A DNA stretch of 7,614 nucleotides from Chryseobacterium sp. UBA6632 (GTDB lineage: Bacteria > Bacteroidota > Bacteroidia > Flavobacteriales > Weeksellaceae). Shown here in pieces: positions 7,418 to 7,614 of the stretch (positions are counted from its first letter, which is position 1; the number at the start of each line of letters is the position of its first letter). The translations under genes were made by a program, and so were the position numbers. Where the stretch lies: NCBI GenBank assembly GCA_002455915.1, contig DKLU01000444.1, positions 1 through 7,614 of the forward strand, given 5' to 3'. The notes under the pieces are model-generated. The model worked only from the letters and a program-made list of their open reading frames with translations. It did no database searches and was not told the origin of the DNA.

Positions 7418-7457
7418 TTTCTTTTGTCTTAACACAAAAGAAACAAAAAGTCAAGAC
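7418..7457. repeat. Intergenic palindromic element with two alternative hairpins
   Basis: TTTCTTTTGT (7418-7427) and ACAAAAGAAA (7434-7443) form a perfect 10-bp inverted repeat around a 6-nt loop. A second, competing pairing joins GTCTTAAC (7426-7433) with GTCAAGAC (7450-7457). That second stem has one A-C mismatch on the plus strand but is fully paired, with a G-U wobble, in a minus-strand transcript. From memory, near-identical sequence recurs between genes in Chryseobacterium, where it gives spurious peptides reading like LTFCFFCVKTKE. Only one copy is in this window. Confidence 0.5.
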
Positions 7458-7493
7458 TTGGAAACTGAATGCTAAAAATTAAAATTCAATCCT

Positions 7494-7573
7494 AAAATTC
7501 CCAAAACTTGCGCGAATTCAAAGTTTTTTCTTCGATTCTAAATTTGTCTCGCGCATCGAACAGTGGGAATTTT
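7494..7573. repeat. 80-bp nested imperfect palindrome (AAAATTCCC...GGGAATTTT)
   Basis: The outer 9-bp arms AAAATTCCC (7494-7502) and GGGAATTTT (7565-7573) are perfect complements. Inside them, GCGCGA (7510-7515) pairs with TCGCGC (7549-7554), and ACT near 7507 faces AGT at 7562-7564. The centre is T-rich and unpaired. The GC-rich inner arms stand out against the AT-rich surroundings. No open frame or transposase is seen, so it looks like a structured intergenic repeat rather than a gene. The flank to the right (AACGG, CTTAACGC) may belong to the same element, which could extend past the window edge. Confidence 0.5.
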
Positions 7574-7614
7574 TTAACGGATTACTATTTAATTTTCTTA
7601 ACGCTTCATTTTCC

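Noticed and set aside
7539..7546. TAAATTTG on the plus strand, a possible -7 box for a rightward gene beyond the window.
   Set aside because: No TTG or TTTG lies at the right distance upstream (the nearest TTG is 28 nt away), and it falls in the middle of the 80-bp palindrome.
7097..7614. CRISPR array, tRNA or insertion sequence in the long gene-free region.
   Set aside because: There are no regularly spaced repeats with unique spacers, no cloverleaf-like sequence, and no transposase frame. The palindromes seen are single intergenic elements.

Overview
The window looks like chromosomal DNA from a Bacteroidota bacterium, most likely a flavobacterium of the Chryseobacterium/Weeksellaceae type. 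The reasons are the AT-rich composition, a SusC/SusD outer-membrane pair, promoters of the TTTG-N17-TAnnTTTG type, no Shine-Dalgarno sequences, and protein sequences that read as Chryseobacterium-like. The genus is a judgement from memory and was not searched. All four genes lie on the minus strand, so transcription runs from right to left.

Region by region, in transcription order. Positions 7097-7614 carry no gene. They hold two palindromic intergenic elements near the right edge (7418-7457 and 7494-7573), an AT-rich stretch with many TTAAC motifs, and the promoter region of the operon. That promoter region has a -7 box at 7113-7120 and an 11-bp-phased pair of TTAACA direct repeats at 7140-7160 where a -33 element would be expected. 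Then comes a compact operon: a SusC-like TonB-dependent transporter (4118-7096), a SusD-like surface lipoprotein of the SusD-like_2 type (2662-4110, 7 nt after susC), and a secreted three-domain calcineurin-like phosphoesterase (1032-2615, 46 nt after susD). A hairpin terminator at 980-999 closes it. The next 120 bases or so hold a short interspersed repeat (919-945) and the promoter (832-860) of a separate, single-gene unit. This encodes a FabG-like short-chain dehydrogenase/reductase (94-807), ended by a UUCG-tetraloop terminator (31-52).

How the genes may work together: the SusC/SusD pair should capture and import a ligand across the outer membrane. The only enzyme in the operon is an exported metallophosphoesterase, and no glycoside hydrolase or protease is present. 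The simplest reading is a system for acquiring a phosphorylated or phosphodiester-containing nutrient rather than a plain polysaccharide. The TTAACA-N5-TTAACA repeats have the spacing and sequence of PhoP/PhoB-family binding sites in other phyla, which suggests control by phosphate limitation. The gene families are secure. The substrate and the regulation are hypotheses. The reductase has its own promoter and terminator and is probably unrelated to the operon.
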